NCBI GenBank assembly: GCA_016715245.1
Contig: JADKAS010000001.1
Location: 496,001 to 560,000 of the forward strand
Origin: Saprospiraceae bacterium
GTDB taxonomy: Bacteria > Bacteroidota > Bacteroidia > Chitinophagales > Saprospiraceae
Length of the DNA stretch: 64,000 nucleotides
Direction of reading: 5' to 3'
Within the stretch, counting starts at the first letter, position 1; each line of letters begins with the position of its first letter. The notes under the pieces are model-generated. The model was not told the DNA's origin, ran no database searches, and saw only the letters and a list, made by a program, of their open reading frames with translations. Below, piece after piece: positions 12,701 to 22,886 of the stretch. The translations under genes and the position numbers were made by a program.

Positions 12701-15700
12701 CAGATGTCGTTCCTCAAATTGCAGGAGGAACCGGAAATTATGTAGGTTATAACTGGAGTAATGGAGCAAACACACCAACTATTAATGTTTGTCCTACGGT
12801 TACCACAACCTATTTTGTAACCGTGACGGATGATTTGGGATGTTCTGGTGTTGGTTCGGTTCAAGTTGAAAAAAAGTTACCAGTTACATTTGACCTGGAA
12901 CCTGATTTTGTGGAAATATGTCAGGATGGAGTAGATGAAAATATAGAAATACAAACCACGAATGTTGTAGCTAATGGATTTTATGGTATTTCATGGGTTG
13001 TTCCTTCTGGATTAGATGGCGCGCCTGTTGGAAATGGATTCACTATTTTTGATGAAGCTTCCATACCAAGTGAAGATCCTTATATATTGTGTGCTACCCT
13101 AATTGACCAATTTGGATGCGAAGGTGAAACCTGCATGGAAGTGCAGGTTAATCTTGTTCCGATTGTTGAACTTCTTCCTAACCCTTTACCAGCCTGTGGT
13201 GAAACAACTATAGATTTAGTTGTGGATTATGTTCCTCTTAATTTTGCAAATCCTGCTGCTTGGTTTTATCTTTATAATTGTGAAGATGAGTTGATTGAAC
13301 AGATTTATTCAAATACAGGCCCTGATTTTACTGATATTGATTTACAGGTAGGTGCTTCAGAATATTGTTTCAGAATTGTGGTCGTAGACGAAGAGTCTGG
13401 ATGTCAGAATTTTGATGAATTGATAATTCCTGCTATTCAGGGTACAGAAGCAATAGTTACACCTAATACCTCCATTTGCGCAGGTAATTTTATAACGATG
13501 TCTGTTTTAAATGCTACTTCATTTACATCATTTTTGTGGACACCAGGTGGTACCGGAGGGGCAAATTATACTGTATCCCCATCTGTTACTACTCAATATT
13601 CCGTAGTTGCAACTGATGCAAATGGATGTACCAGCGAAAAGGCTATTTTGATAACCGTAAATCCATTACCGGTAGCAACTATTTCAGGTAGTTTGTCATT
13701 CTGTCCTGGTGGATCTACTACTCTTAACGCCTCAAGCGGTGGTGCCTCATGGCTTTGGTCAAACACGAGCAACCCTAATCTTGGGACTACTCAGTCTTTA
13801 GGACCAATTAACACACCTGATACATATACAGTTGTGGTTACTGACGCCAATGGTTGCACAGGCAGTGCTTCGGTAAATGTAACTCAGGATGCTAATTTAA
13901 ATATAGTTGTACCCGATCTGGCACTTTGCGACAACAATCCCGATTCTCTGGATGCAGGTCCCGGATTTACAAGTTACACATGGAGAGATGCCGGAAATAT
14001 GGTTATCGGTACAAACAGAAAACTTGAAGTGACCATGGCAGGTACATACTCTGTTTCTGTTTCCGATGGTATATGTTCAGGAACGACTACTGTTGACGTA
14101 ACCAATAATGTAACTCCACAACTTTCATTGGATACTGTGGAAGTGTGCAGGCTTAACACTGGTCAGGGACCAACAAATCTAAATTTTGTTGCACTTCAGA
14201 ATGGTGTTTCAGGTCAATGGTTTAATACAGATCTTGCAAATGTAGATGTAAGTGACTGGAGTAATGTCAGCTTTTTGACTGTAGTTTCAAGGGATACGTT
14301 TACGTTTACCTTTATAAGCGATGGAGCTGTTGCACCATGTCAGAACATTACCATTCCGTTAGAAGTCGTGGTGAGGAATTGTGCATGCCCTGCTGTTGCG
14401 GTAACACCTCCTCCGGCTTTGTGTAACAGCAGTTCCGGAACGAATTCAACAAACCTTAATAACCTAAGACTTCACAGTAATCCGGGAATCTGGACTGTAA
14501 TTGCTGGCCCAAGCCCTGCACCGACGATAAATTCAGGTATTCTGAGTGCCGATGGTGCTGCTCCGGGTACACATACTCTACGGTTTACGCTAGACCCAGC
14601 ACCTTCAGGAAATTGTCCCGACAGTTCTGAGGTAGATATAGTGATTTTTGCTACACCTGTTGCTATTACTTCCGATACTGTATTATGTAATGCTACGGGT
14701 ATCGGACCTACAGGAATCAACTTAAATACTCTTTTACAAACAGGATCAGCATTAGGCGGTACATGGATACAGACGTCAGGGCCTGCAGTTGGAGGAACCA
14801 TTCCAAATATTTCAACCTTAGGGATGGGTGTAGGAATTCTTGAATTTACTTATACAACCAATACTGCCACGGCACCATGTACAGACGTTACCGTACCTGT
14901 AAGTGTACGTGTAAGGGATTGTACTTGTCCCGATGTTGTGTTAGGAAGAGACACTCTATGCAATGGAAGTTCAACTTTGCTTGATCTTGAAAATCCACTT
15001 ACATTTAGTACAGATCCCACCGGCTTGGCCGGGGTTTGGACGGTATCCAATCCATTGACCATTACCAATAACAAGTTTTTCAATCCACTTGGGGTTCCAG
15101 CGAATGATTATACCTTTACCTACACATTAACAGGGAATTACCCTGCAAATTGTCTAAAAATATTTGACAAAATTGTGGTGGTCAGAAATCAAACCATTGT
15201 GGATAATGTAGGAAGCCCTTGTTCCGAAAATACAGGTCAGGGACCAACCACTGTCAACCTTTTCTCTTTATTAAGGTCAGGATTTACTTCAGGCGGCGTA
15301 TGGACACAAGTAAGTCCGGCGGCACCTTTATTAACCATTCCTGCAAATGGTATTGTTAATTTTGATGGCCGTGCTCCCGGAGATCAATTCATTTTCAGGT
15401 ATACTGTCAATGCTTCACTTCCTTGTACACCAGTGGATGTAATCGTTAATGTAAGGGATTGTAACTGTCCTCCAATCATCATCAATCCGGCTCCTGTATT
15501 GTGTAATAACGGAGGTGTGACCAACGGAATGGTAGACTTGAATTCTTTACTTGACGCTCAAACTGGTGCAGGGGTTTGGACTGTGACATTCCAGGGTAAT
15601 CCTGTGACCATCACAGGTAATGTGTTGGATGTAAATGGTTTGGCTTCGGGTAATTACAGATGCACCTATACTTTGGTACCTGTGCCGGGAGGAACCTGTG

Positions 15701-17550
15701 AGAAATTTAAAGAAATCATTGTAAGAGTTGAAGATTATATTTCTGTTTTGATAATGGATGGTGAGGTTTGTAATGCAGCTGTTGGAGGTAATTCAACCAA
15801 TTTGAATTTACTTTCCCTGATTAGTGGTACTGCACCACTCAATGGCCAATGGCTGGATCCAAACAGAAATCCGATAATCGGTGTTCCCGTTGTAAATTTT
15901 AATGGTATAACACCAGGTTTCCTGATGTATTATTATGCTATAAACAATGTTGATCCTTGTACTGACCTGGAAATACCTGTTCAGATTGAAGTGAAGGATT
16001 GTAATTGCCCACCGTTTACTTTAATAAATCCAATTGATGTTTGTAATAACGCAGGATCATTAGATTTAAAAACATTGGAAACTGTGGTCCCTGTGCCGGG
16101 ATCATGGAGTGTAGAAAATAGCAGTGGAAACATTATTCCAATCACAGGAACCGTTCTTAACTTAAATGGTCTTCCAGCAGGTGAATATACTTTAATTTAT
16201 ACAGATGCCAACCCTGCTCCGGGATGTCCTGCCAACAAATCCGTTAAGTTGGATGTATTTGCGCCTAAAAATGCAGGTGTTGGAAGTACGGCTTCATTTT
16301 GTGCGGGAGTTACAGACCTTGTTAGTTTAACCAATCAACTTTCCGGACAGGATCCAGGGGGCGTTTGGACAAGCACCCAAACAACAGGATTTAATGCAAC
16401 AGCTGGAACGTTTAATTTATCCAATATTCCGGCAGGTCTCTATACCTTTACCTATAGTTTTTCTAATCAGGCTCCATGTCCTAATACAAGTTCAGACGTA
16501 TTTGTAAGAGTAAACGAAATTCCAGTTGCAGATGCAGGTCCTGATAAAAACATTGATTGTGTTATTAGGACTATTGAAATAGGAGGCAATTCTACCACAG
16601 GATCAACTATTATTTATAAATGGACGTTAAATAATGATTCTATAAATAATACCAGAACCATTACGGCATCATCAGGAGGTGTTTATACACTAGAAGTAAC
16701 GAACACACAAACCGGGTGTAAAGCTGCGGACGATGTCAGAGTAATTCAATCGGATGATTTACCAACATTTGACATTGATTCTTCCAATGTAAGGTGTTTT
16801 GGAGAGAAAAATGGTTTTATTGAAATTATCAATCTGACAGGAGGGACTCCTCCTTACCAGTATTCATTTGATGGAGGAGCAACGTTTGGAAGTTCAGACA
16901 GATTAAATAATATTGGACCGGGATCGTATGAAGTACAGGTCAAAGAATCAAATGGTTGTGTAAATGAAGTTGTTATTCAAATAACCGAACCTGCACTTTT
17001 AGGTGTTGAGTTAGGACCTGATGTACGAATCAACCTTGGGGATTCTGTTAAAGTGGAAATATTATCCATAGTGCCTGACAGGGTTACCAGAATTGTATGG
17101 ACTGCAAATGGAGATACCATTTTTGCAGGTCAGAATTTGACGTCGTTTATTGCCAAACCAAAGGTAGAGACCTTATATACAGTTACCATTTTTGATAAGA
17201 ATGGTTGTTCCGCAACGGCTGATATTAAAGTGTCAATCATTAAAGTACGTGTATTGGAAATTCCTAATATAATCTTTACTGAGTCGCAAAACAACAATCA
17301 GATTTTTGTTGTGCAAAGTGAAGATCTTGACAGAATATTAAAATTCAGAATCTATGACAGATGGGGTAGTCTTGTGTATACAGCAGATAACATCGATCCT
17401 GTAAATGAAGTTGACAGATTCTGGAAAGGAACGTTCAATAATAAACCGGTAGAGCAGGGAGTCTATGTTTATGTGATTGACGTCTTATTCAAAGATGGAT
17501 TTTTTGAGACCCGAGCTGGTGATGTAACCGTCATACGTGAAAAGAATTAA
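3703..17550 (+). CDS. Giant SprB-like secreted adhesin with T9SS type B sorting domain (two frame breaks)
   Basis: The start ATG 3703 encodes a signal peptide (27 residues, hydrophobic core LVLFCFLFSTFFAISL) that runs into TGA at 3784; one more T in the T-run at 3780-3784 joins it to the frame that continues to 7070. A second break near 7060 (one extra base) returns to the first frame, so the repaired product is about 4,615 residues. Order of modules: a unique N-terminus; about 18 pre-peptidase-C-like beta modules, each with a VWY/F-x-F/Y core and paired Cys (to ~11650); a Cys-rich block (~11670-12360); PKD/Ig-like modules; an array of 180-residue units (14380-16515); a SprB repeat (16792-16992); and a T9SS type B (gliding-motility C-terminal) domain with IYDRWG and GVYVYVI. 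By analogy with SprB it is exported by T9SS and displayed as a surface adhesin. The ligand cannot be read from the sequence. Confidence 0.88.
5451..7818 (+). repeat. Three near-identical tandem 789-bp repeats inside the adhesin gene
   Basis: Copies begin at 5451, 6240 and 7029, each at the motif tcagacaatgg; the next occurrence of that motif is at 7819. Periods are 789, 789 and 790 bp. Each copy encodes two pre-peptidase-C-like modules (263 residues), one with TVWMEFTVP and one with SVWFEYTFPA. The first two copies are nearly identical and the third a little diverged. The extra base in copy 3 is the adhesin frame break (gaaaactgac against gaagctgac in copy 2). Confidence 0.95.
14380..16515 (+). 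repeat. Protein-level tandem array with exact 540-bp period (C-x-C-P units)
   Basis: The motif R/K-D/N-C-x-C-P recurs with its first Cys codon at 14380, 14920, 15460 and 16000, exactly 540 bp apart, although the DNA between has diverged. Each 180-residue unit contains two half-units, each starting with a Cys-Asn or similar motif, an N-L-x-x-L-L helix-like segment, G-x-W and a final beta strand ending in Y-T or F-T. A half-unit precedes the first full unit (~14110). The last unit is shorter and ends in VRVNEIP without the C-x-C-P. Confidence 0.8.
16792..16992 (+). other. SprB repeat encoded near the adhesin C-terminus
   Basis: The encoded segment shows the family pattern V-x-C-F-G-x-x-x-G plus GGTPPYQYSFDGG and ends in VIQITEP, matching the SprB repeat of gliding adhesins and other Bacteroidota surface proteins. 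One copy is seen here. Confidence 0.75.
17251..17550 (+). other. T9SS type B sorting domain of the adhesin
   Basis: The last 99 residues contain ILKFRIYDRWGSLVY, a WKG-x-FNN loop and EQGVYVYVI, ending in VTVIREKN. These are the hallmarks of the gliding-motility-associated C-terminal domain that targets cargo to the type IX secretion system. Confidence 0.85.
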
Positions 17551-17612
17551 TCAAATTTGGTACTATCATAATTGAGTACTATTTGAATATCACAAAGTGT
17601 TTAAGTTAGTAT

Positions 17613-17644
17613 AAAGGGAAGAAGTAAAATTCTTCCCTTTTTTT
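17613..17644 (+). terminator. Rho-independent terminator after the adhesin gene
   Basis: AAAGGGAAGAA (17613-17623) pairs with TTCTTCCCTTT (17630-17640) around a six-base loop and is followed by more T. It stands 62 bases after the stop codon. Confidence 0.9.
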
Positions 17645-17905
17645 ATAGAGCAATTCAAACATGGATCATAATAAAAAGACCAGGATTACTAGCCTTTAGA
17701 AAAACGGTAGTCTTCATTATTACACTTTTTCATAGACCAAAAGTGTATATTATTAATAGCTTGCCTCTTGTTCTTTAGTAATCTAACTGCAAGTGTTGCT
17801 TTATTTGAATGTGTGTATATTATTGATAGTTAATTAATAAGGTGGAATTTTTTGTTAAAGAAATTAGAAGAAAATGTCTCGTTTAACTTGAAACGGGCGT
17901 TTCAT
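17645..17905. other. Intergenic region with a 17-bp imperfect direct repeat
   Basis: There is no gene here. The string gtgtatattattaatag at 17743-17759 recurs with one change at 17813-17829, 70 bp apart. The two flanking genes converge on this region. No further function can be assigned. Confidence 0.4.
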
Positions 17906-18918
17906 TTATGGATTCAATAACCAAATATCAGGAAATTTCAAAAGGAGTTCTTTAAAAGCAGTAGAGGTGTCTTTTTGGCAAGGTAAAGAAATACCAACCC
18001 GATAAAAACGGCCGGAAGGATAAATATCCGCGGTAAAACCGTCTTTTTAAGTTTTGAGCTTAAACCTTTTGCATTTTTTTTATTTGTAAATGCACCTACA
18101 ATAAAAATGCAAGAATTTTGGACTGATGTTTTGAGTAATTTTTTTGTGTCATTATGTCCTTTATCAGTTTTCTCAGGAGTTGGTAACTCATTTTGTATAT
18201 TGTTTTTAAGACTTGAAATGGTTGTGTCTTTCTTAGTGCTATGTGTGATGCTGTCCTCCAAAGAAATCAATGTTGTCTCCAACACCGGTTCAGACTTTTT
18301 CGAATCTTCAGTTTCATTACCAGCGATATTCTCTATTTGCCGGTGATTATCCTTTTCATTTAAGCCATTGGATATGATCAAACGACCCAAAAGAACCAAT
18401 GAAATCAAACTAATTACTAAAATAGGGAACAAATAACTTATTTTATGTTTAGCGGATGTTTCATCGAGGTATACCAGTTTTTTTGGTTGTTCAATAGCAA
18501 ATTCTATGTTTTTTGGGTCAAGTATCTTGGGAGTAATTTTTAAAACAGGCCAGTCTTGATAACCATTGTCCCAAGATAGGTTTTCTAAAGGGAAAAAAGA
18601 AATATCTTTTTTATTTTTTACTATGGTTCCAATCCCCGGTATTTTAAATTCAGTGGATTCATTTTCACCGGTAGTTAAAAATTTATTTAAAGGCGAAATA
18701 ATGTCAGAAAATGCTTTGGAATGGATACTCACATCCCATTCAGGTTTATACTCCTTTTGAAGAGTGAGAAATGTCTTAGGTGGTGAAATGGTTTTTTTAT
18801 CCGTAGAATACGATGCCGCATTTCTTTGTAAAGTAATAGTGCCTAGATGTATATGCGAAAAACCCCCATGTAGATGAAGATAATAAATAATAATATCCTT
18901 AAGACTCGTTACTGACAT
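17906..18918 (-). CDS. HU-CCDC81-like / SPOR domain membrane protein (frame broken near the 3' end)
   Basis: The start is taken at ATG 18918 (MSVTSLKDII), as a TTG at 18936 adds nothing conserved. The N-terminal half resembles the paired CCDC81-like HU domains found in Bacteroidota (residues ~1-60, and IPGIGTIV near 95). A single membrane segment (HKISYLFPILVISLISLVLLG in part) divides it from a Ser/Thr/Lys-rich periplasmic linker and a C-terminal SPOR domain that would bind denuded peptidoglycan. The apparent stop at 17938 follows a frameshift. Adding one base to the T5 run at 18044-18048 gives SKLKKDGFTADIYPSGRFYRVG and a stop at 17906, completing the SPOR fold. Repaired length is 337 residues. 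Likely role: cell envelope or division; the HU assignment is from pattern memory only. Confidence 0.75.
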
Positions 18919-18992
18919 CTGTTGAAAATAAACCAAATTTCAAGTGTATATAGAAATAATTGTGCCAAAACCAAGCAATAACAAGAGTAACT

Positions 18993-19997
18993 TCATATAA
19001 AAAAACTTTTGGCTATCTGAACTTCACTCCTTCCATCTTCAAAAGTAACAGCATATGAAAAATTTGGTTGAATACTGTAGGCTCCGTATTCTCCTTTTTT
19101 ATTTATGGCAATAAATCCAACCTGAAATTTTTTAGCTTTTACAGGGTCTATGTTTACTATTCGTTCAATTGTTTTTTTACATGCTGATGCAGGACTCATA
19201 CCATTTCTCATGTATTCCACTATGGTGTGCGTGCCGCAAATCCGTATAACTTCTTCTCCCTGACCTGAGCAAGTAGCAGCGCCTGTTTGGCCGTCTACAT
19301 AGAGTCCACTCCCAATGATGGGAGAATCTCCAACTCTGCCGTGTAGTTTATAGGCCATCCCGCTGGTTGTACACATTCCTGCAAGATGTCCGGAGTTATC
19401 GATACAGATAGTTCCCATTGTGTCATGATTTTCCTTGCCATCAGGAAGTTTTGCAGGAACCTTATTTTCGATGTTAATTTCCGGGTTGTAATTGGAGGTC
19501 TTTAACCATTGATTATAGTTTTGTTTTGCATTTTCCGAGAGTTCATCTGGTTCCAGATCAAAACCATTCTGGGTGGCAAAATCCTGGGCTCCTTGTCCAA
19601 CCAACATGACATGGGGTGTAGTTTCCATTATTTTTTTAGCTACGGATATCGGGTTTTTTATTCTTTGAAGGAATGCTACAGAACCACATTGGAATTTATG
19701 ATCCATTATGCAGGCATCAAGGGTCACTTTACCTGTTCTGTCAGGATTTCCACCCAGTCCAACGCAACAATTTGTTGTATTTTCAATAAAGATTCCTGCT
19801 TTTTCTACAGCATCCAGAGCGGATGATTTGTTTTGAAGATGTTGTAATGCAACCTTATTGACTTCCAGTCCACTATCCCAGGTAGATAAAACTATCGCTT
19901 TAGGTTTTTTTTTAAATTTTTTTGCTTTGTTTTCCATCATTTCAATAAATGGCAAGGCACCAATAGTTGTTATTAAAAATTCTCTTCTTGTTTTCAT
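18993..19997 (-). CDS. N4-(beta-N-acetylglucosaminyl)-L-asparaginase / isoaspartyl peptidase family hydrolase
   Basis: This is an N-terminal nucleophile hydrolase of the T2 family. The autoprocessing site is in HDTMGTI (the Thr becomes the nucleophile), with GRVGDSPI and the substrate loop GAATCSGQGE downstream, all typical of glycosylasparaginase. Family members cleave the Asn-GlcNAc bond or isoaspartyl peptides. The N-terminus MKTRREFLITTIGALPF carries a twin-arginine motif, so Tat export is likely. Length (334) is normal. The genes on either side do not share its function. The substrate cannot be separated between glycoasparagine and isoaspartyl peptides from the sequence alone. Confidence 0.85.
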   Translation of the reverse strand: MKTRREFLITTIGALPFIEMMENKAKKFKKKPKAIVLSTWDSGLEVNKVALQHLQNKSSALDAVEKAGIFIENTTNCCVGLGGNPDRTGKVTLDACIMDHKFQCGSVAFLQRIKNPISVAKKIMETTPHVMLVGQGAQDFATQNGFDLEPDELSENAKQNYNQWLKTSNYNPEINIENKVPAKLPDGKENHDTMGTICIDNSGHLAGMCTTSGMAYKLHGRVGDSPIIGSGLYVDGQTGAATCSGQGEEVIRICGTHTIVEYMRNGMSPASACKKTIERIVNIDPVKAKKFQVGFIAINKKGEYGAYSIQPNFSYAVTFEDGRSEVQIAKSFFI

Positions 19998-20230
19998 TTA
20001 TATTTTCTGATAAATTTTGAATGATGTGTATAATCTGACGAAATTACAATTTTTATACCTTTTTGCGAGAATATTTTAATTATTAATTAAATAGACTGGT
20101 TGACTCTGGTACCTGTTACCTCGGAATGATAAAAAACAATTTATTTGTGTTCTTGTTACCTATAAGTTAAGATTTTGTTACGAATCTTAGGTTCTTAATT
20201 CACTTTTGCATTGTCTTATATTTAAAATTA

Positions 20231-21772
20231 ATGAAATTTTTCCCACTTTTTGTACTATTAATCATGTTTTCAGTGGTCCATGGGCAAATGAACTTACATT
20301 TTATTGAGCAAAATTCAGTCGAAATAGGAATAGATTCAACCTTCGGGAAACTTCAATCCCTCGAATGTATAATAGATTCAATAAAGGTTGACTATGATGC
20401 AGAAAATAATAACATCAATTTATCTAACCTGAAACCTTCCACAGTTTTTACGCTTTGTGCTACTTTTGAAAAAAACGGACTCATTGAAATTTTTGAAAAA
20501 ACCATAATTACCAAGTCCTCTAGTTCCGGAGATATTAAAGTTTATTTTAACAATCCGATAGACACCAGTTTCAGAAAGTCAGATTATAAACCTCATGGAA
20601 CACAATTCGGAGAATTACAGATTGTTTTGCGGGAAGTGATACGAAATGCAAAAACAACCATAGATTTTGCCGCCTATAATACAAACGAACTATTTGTAGT
20701 AAATGAATTGATCGATGCGCATAACAGAGGTGTCAGGGTACGTGTTATAACAGATGATGAGACTTCCAATACCGGCTGGAACTCAGGTGTGCCTTTTCCG
20801 ATTGTTAGGGGTACTCTCGGTTCAGGGTTAATGCACAATAAATTTTTAATTATTGACAAAGACTCCGAACTTAATTCTTTGGTCATAACAGGCTCAATGA
20901 ATTTTACTTCAAATCAAATGAGGAGTGACCCGAATCATTTGATTTTTATTCAGGATAAATCACTTGCTATAGGTTATACGATTGAATTTGATGAGATGTG
21001 GGGAAGTAATACAATTTTACCTAATCTCGGAAATGCCAGATTTGGAGCTAATAAAATTCAAAATACCCCCGTAAACTACATGATTGGCTCAGTTCCTGTA
21101 GAATTATATTTTTCACCTTCTGATAAAACAACCAGTAAAATTATTGATCAATTAAAAAAAACTAAGGAAAATATTTTACTTGGACTCATGATTTTTACCA
21201 ACTGGGAATTACGGGATCAGGTTGTAAAATCTCTTCAAAGTAATGTACCTGTGAGGTGGATTGTAGATGATGATTCCAATTCTGCGGGTGTTATGCAAGC
21301 TGTTACATTGAATAAAGGTGAGGTGAAGGTGCACAGTCATCCTGACCTATTTCATCATAAATATGCAATATTAGATGACAGCGGTTCTAATCCGGTATTA
21401 ATTACGGGTTCTCATAACTGGACATTTTCGGCAGAAACAATAAATGATGAAAATACTTTGGTATTTTATGATCAACGTATGACCAATATATTCAGGCAGG
21501 AATTTGAAGCACGATGGAAGGAATTGAACCTGACAAGTCAGGATGAAATACGTACTGGAAAAAATATGCTGATTTATCCGAACCCTTCAGAAGGCATGTT
21601 GTACGTGGATAGAAGTATTGTCAAAATTGAGATTTTTAATCTTCTTGGACAAAAATTGAAGGAAATAAATAACCCGGTAAGTCAAATCTTTTTTGAATTG
21701 GCCAATGGAATATATATTTTCATTCTTCATACTGAAAACGGCACTTTTTTGAATAAGGTTATGAAACTGTAG
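20231..21772 (+). CDS. Secreted phospholipase-D-like protein with T9SS type A sorting domain
   Basis: A signal peptide (MKFFPLFVLLIMFSVVHGQ) leads into a beta-rich N-terminal region, then two HKD half-sites: HNKFLIID with GSMNF (~residues 200-225) and HHKYAILD with GSHNW (~375-400). Paired HKD motifs make a PLD-family phosphodiesterase acting on phospholipids or nucleic acids. The last ~70 residues (MLIYPNPSEGML, then IFNLLGQKL, ending LNKVMKL) are a T9SS type A sorting domain, so the enzyme should be released or surface-attached. trmN6 starts 6 bases after its stop. The physiological substrate is unknown; related secreted PLD-like proteins are often annotated as endonuclease or cardiolipin-synthase-like. 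Confidence 0.88.
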   Translation: MKFFPLFVLLIMFSVVHGQMNLHFIEQNSVEIGIDSTFGKLQSLECIIDSIKVDYDAENNNINLSNLKPSTVFTLCATFEKNGLIEIFEKTIITKSSSSGDIKVYFNNPIDTSFRKSDYKPHGTQFGELQIVLREVIRNAKTTIDFAAYNTNELFVVNELIDAHNRGVRVRVITDDETSNTGWNSGVPFPIVRGTLGSGLMHNKFLIIDKDSELNSLVITGSMNFTSNQMRSDPNHLIFIQDKSLAIGYTIEFDEMWGSNTILPNLGNARFGANKIQNTPVNYMIGSVPVELYFSPSDKTTSKIIDQLKKTKENILLGLMIFTNWELRDQVVKSLQSNVPVRWIVDDDSNSAGVMQAVTLNKGEVKVHSHPDLFHHKYAILDDSGSNPVLITGSHNWTFSAETINDENTLVFYDQRMTNIFRQEFEARWKELNLTSQDEIRTGKNMLIYPNPSEGMLYVDRSIVKIEIFNLLGQKLKEINNPVSQIFFELANGIYIFILHTENGTFLNKVMKL

Positions 21773-21778
21773 TATTTT

Positions 21779-22513
21779 ATGGACCAAAATACGGAAACCA
21801 AAAGCGTCTTCCAATTTAAACAATTTAAGATCTACCAGGATGACAATGTAATGAAAGTTAATACAGATGCTATTTTACTTGCTTCCTGGTGTGAGATAAA
21901 ATCGGATGGAAGAGCCATTGACATAGGCACAGGTACCGGTGTTATTGCCTTAATTTTAGCACAAAAAAATAAGAAATTAATCATTGATGCTATTGATATT
22001 GATGAAAATGCATTTCTGCAAGCTTCAGAAAATTTTCAAAAAAACGAGCTGGGGAAAAATATAACTCCTCATCATTGTTCCTTTCAGCAATTTTCCAGGA
22101 CGAATAAAGCTATATACGATGTAATCGTCACCAACCCTCCTTTTTTTTCAGACGGACCGGTTTCAATTAATAAAAAAAAGGCAAATTTTCGACACGACAT
22201 TACATTACAAAGGGCAGAATTATTGGAAGGTGTTTCAAAATTATTATCGGAGCAGGGTAGTTTTCAGATGATTTTACCGTACGAAGAAGGATTAAAATGT
22301 ATTTCCATGGCTGAAAACGTGGGCTTGTATTTGAATAAATGCACCCGGGTATATTCCAAAAAAGAAAAAAAAACAGAAAGATTGCTGATGAAATTTTCAA
22401 AAGTTAAAAAACTGCAGCCTGATTATAACACATTGATTATTATGAGTGAAAACGGTAAAGAATACTCCCGGGAGTATAAAGAATTGACCAAAGAATTGTA
22501 TCTGTTTCTTTGA
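21779..22513 (+). CDS. trmN6: tRNA1(Val) (adenine(37)-N6)-methyltransferase
   Basis: This is a class I SAM methyltransferase of the YfiC/TrmN6 type. The SAM motif AIDIGTGTGVIALILA (~residues 42-57) and the catalytic NPPFF motif (~118-122) for base N6-methylation are clear, and the N-terminal FKQFKIYQDDNVMKVNTDA is typical of the family. It methylates A37 of tRNA1(Val). Length is 244 residues, as expected. It lies 6 bases after the PLD-like gene, so it may ride on that transcript, although the functions are unrelated. Confidence 0.9.
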   Translation: MDQNTETKSVFQFKQFKIYQDDNVMKVNTDAILLASWCEIKSDGRAIDIGTGTGVIALILAQKNKKLIIDAIDIDENAFLQASENFQKNELGKNITPHHCSFQQFSRTNKAIYDVIVTNPPFFSDGPVSINKKKANFRHDITLQRAELLEGVSKLLSEQGSFQMILPYEEGLKCISMAENVGLYLNKCTRVYSKKEKKTERLLMKFSKVKKLQPDYNTLIIMSENGKEYSREYKELTKELYLFL

Positions 22514-22549
22514 TTCTACTGGAAGTGTTTTTAACAATATGTTGGAAAA

Positions 22550-22699
22550 TTAAAAACTGCTGTACACAAGATACATTAGTAAAATAAGTACCAAAGTAAT
22601 AATAATAGCAACTTTAAAAAATTTGGCTTCCTCTTTTTTTTCCTGCGGAGACAAACTGTCTTTTTTACTTAGTATAGGTTTTGATTTATATTTTGACAT
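22550..22699 (-). CDS. Small single-pass membrane protein, 49 residues
   Basis: The frame runs from ATG (complement of 22697-22699) to TAA (22550-22552). The product begins with a basic, Ser/Lys-rich cytoplasmic segment (MSKYKSKPILSKKDSLSPQ), continues with a charged KKEEAK stretch and ends in a hydrophobic helix (VAIIITLVLILLMYLVY). The composition is that of a real small membrane protein rather than a chance frame, and it fills a gap between trmN6 and the next gene, which would otherwise be empty. No function is recognised. Confidence 0.6.
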   Translation of the reverse strand: MSKYKSKPILSKKDSLSPQEKKEEAKFFKVAIIITLVLILLMYLVYSSF

Positions 22700-22845
22700 A
22701 TTTACTAATTTAAGACTCTAAGTTAGGATTTTTTTTAAAATTTAAGTCAGAGTTCTCAATATTTAATTTGCAAAATAATTTTAACCATAGATAGACAATT
22801 AGATACATATTATTATGGATAATATGTTTATACTATTGAACTTTC

Positions 22846-22878
22846 TTTGCCAACATATTTTTAAATCTTAGTATCTTG
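22846..22878 (+). promoter_or_regulatory. Candidate Bacteroidota promoter for the 22887 gene
   Basis: TTTG at 22846-22849 and TATCTTG at 22872-22878 (close to TAnnTTTG) are separated by 22 bases, within the usual TTG-N17-23 spacing. The ATG is only 8 bases on, which would give a very short leader, so this is tentative. Confidence 0.35.
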
Positions 22879-22886
22879 CACTTCAT

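Noticed and set aside
14472..14801. Minus-strand frame of 109 codons within the adhesin gene
   Set aside because: It is a shadow of the Pro/Thr-rich coding strand with no independent support.
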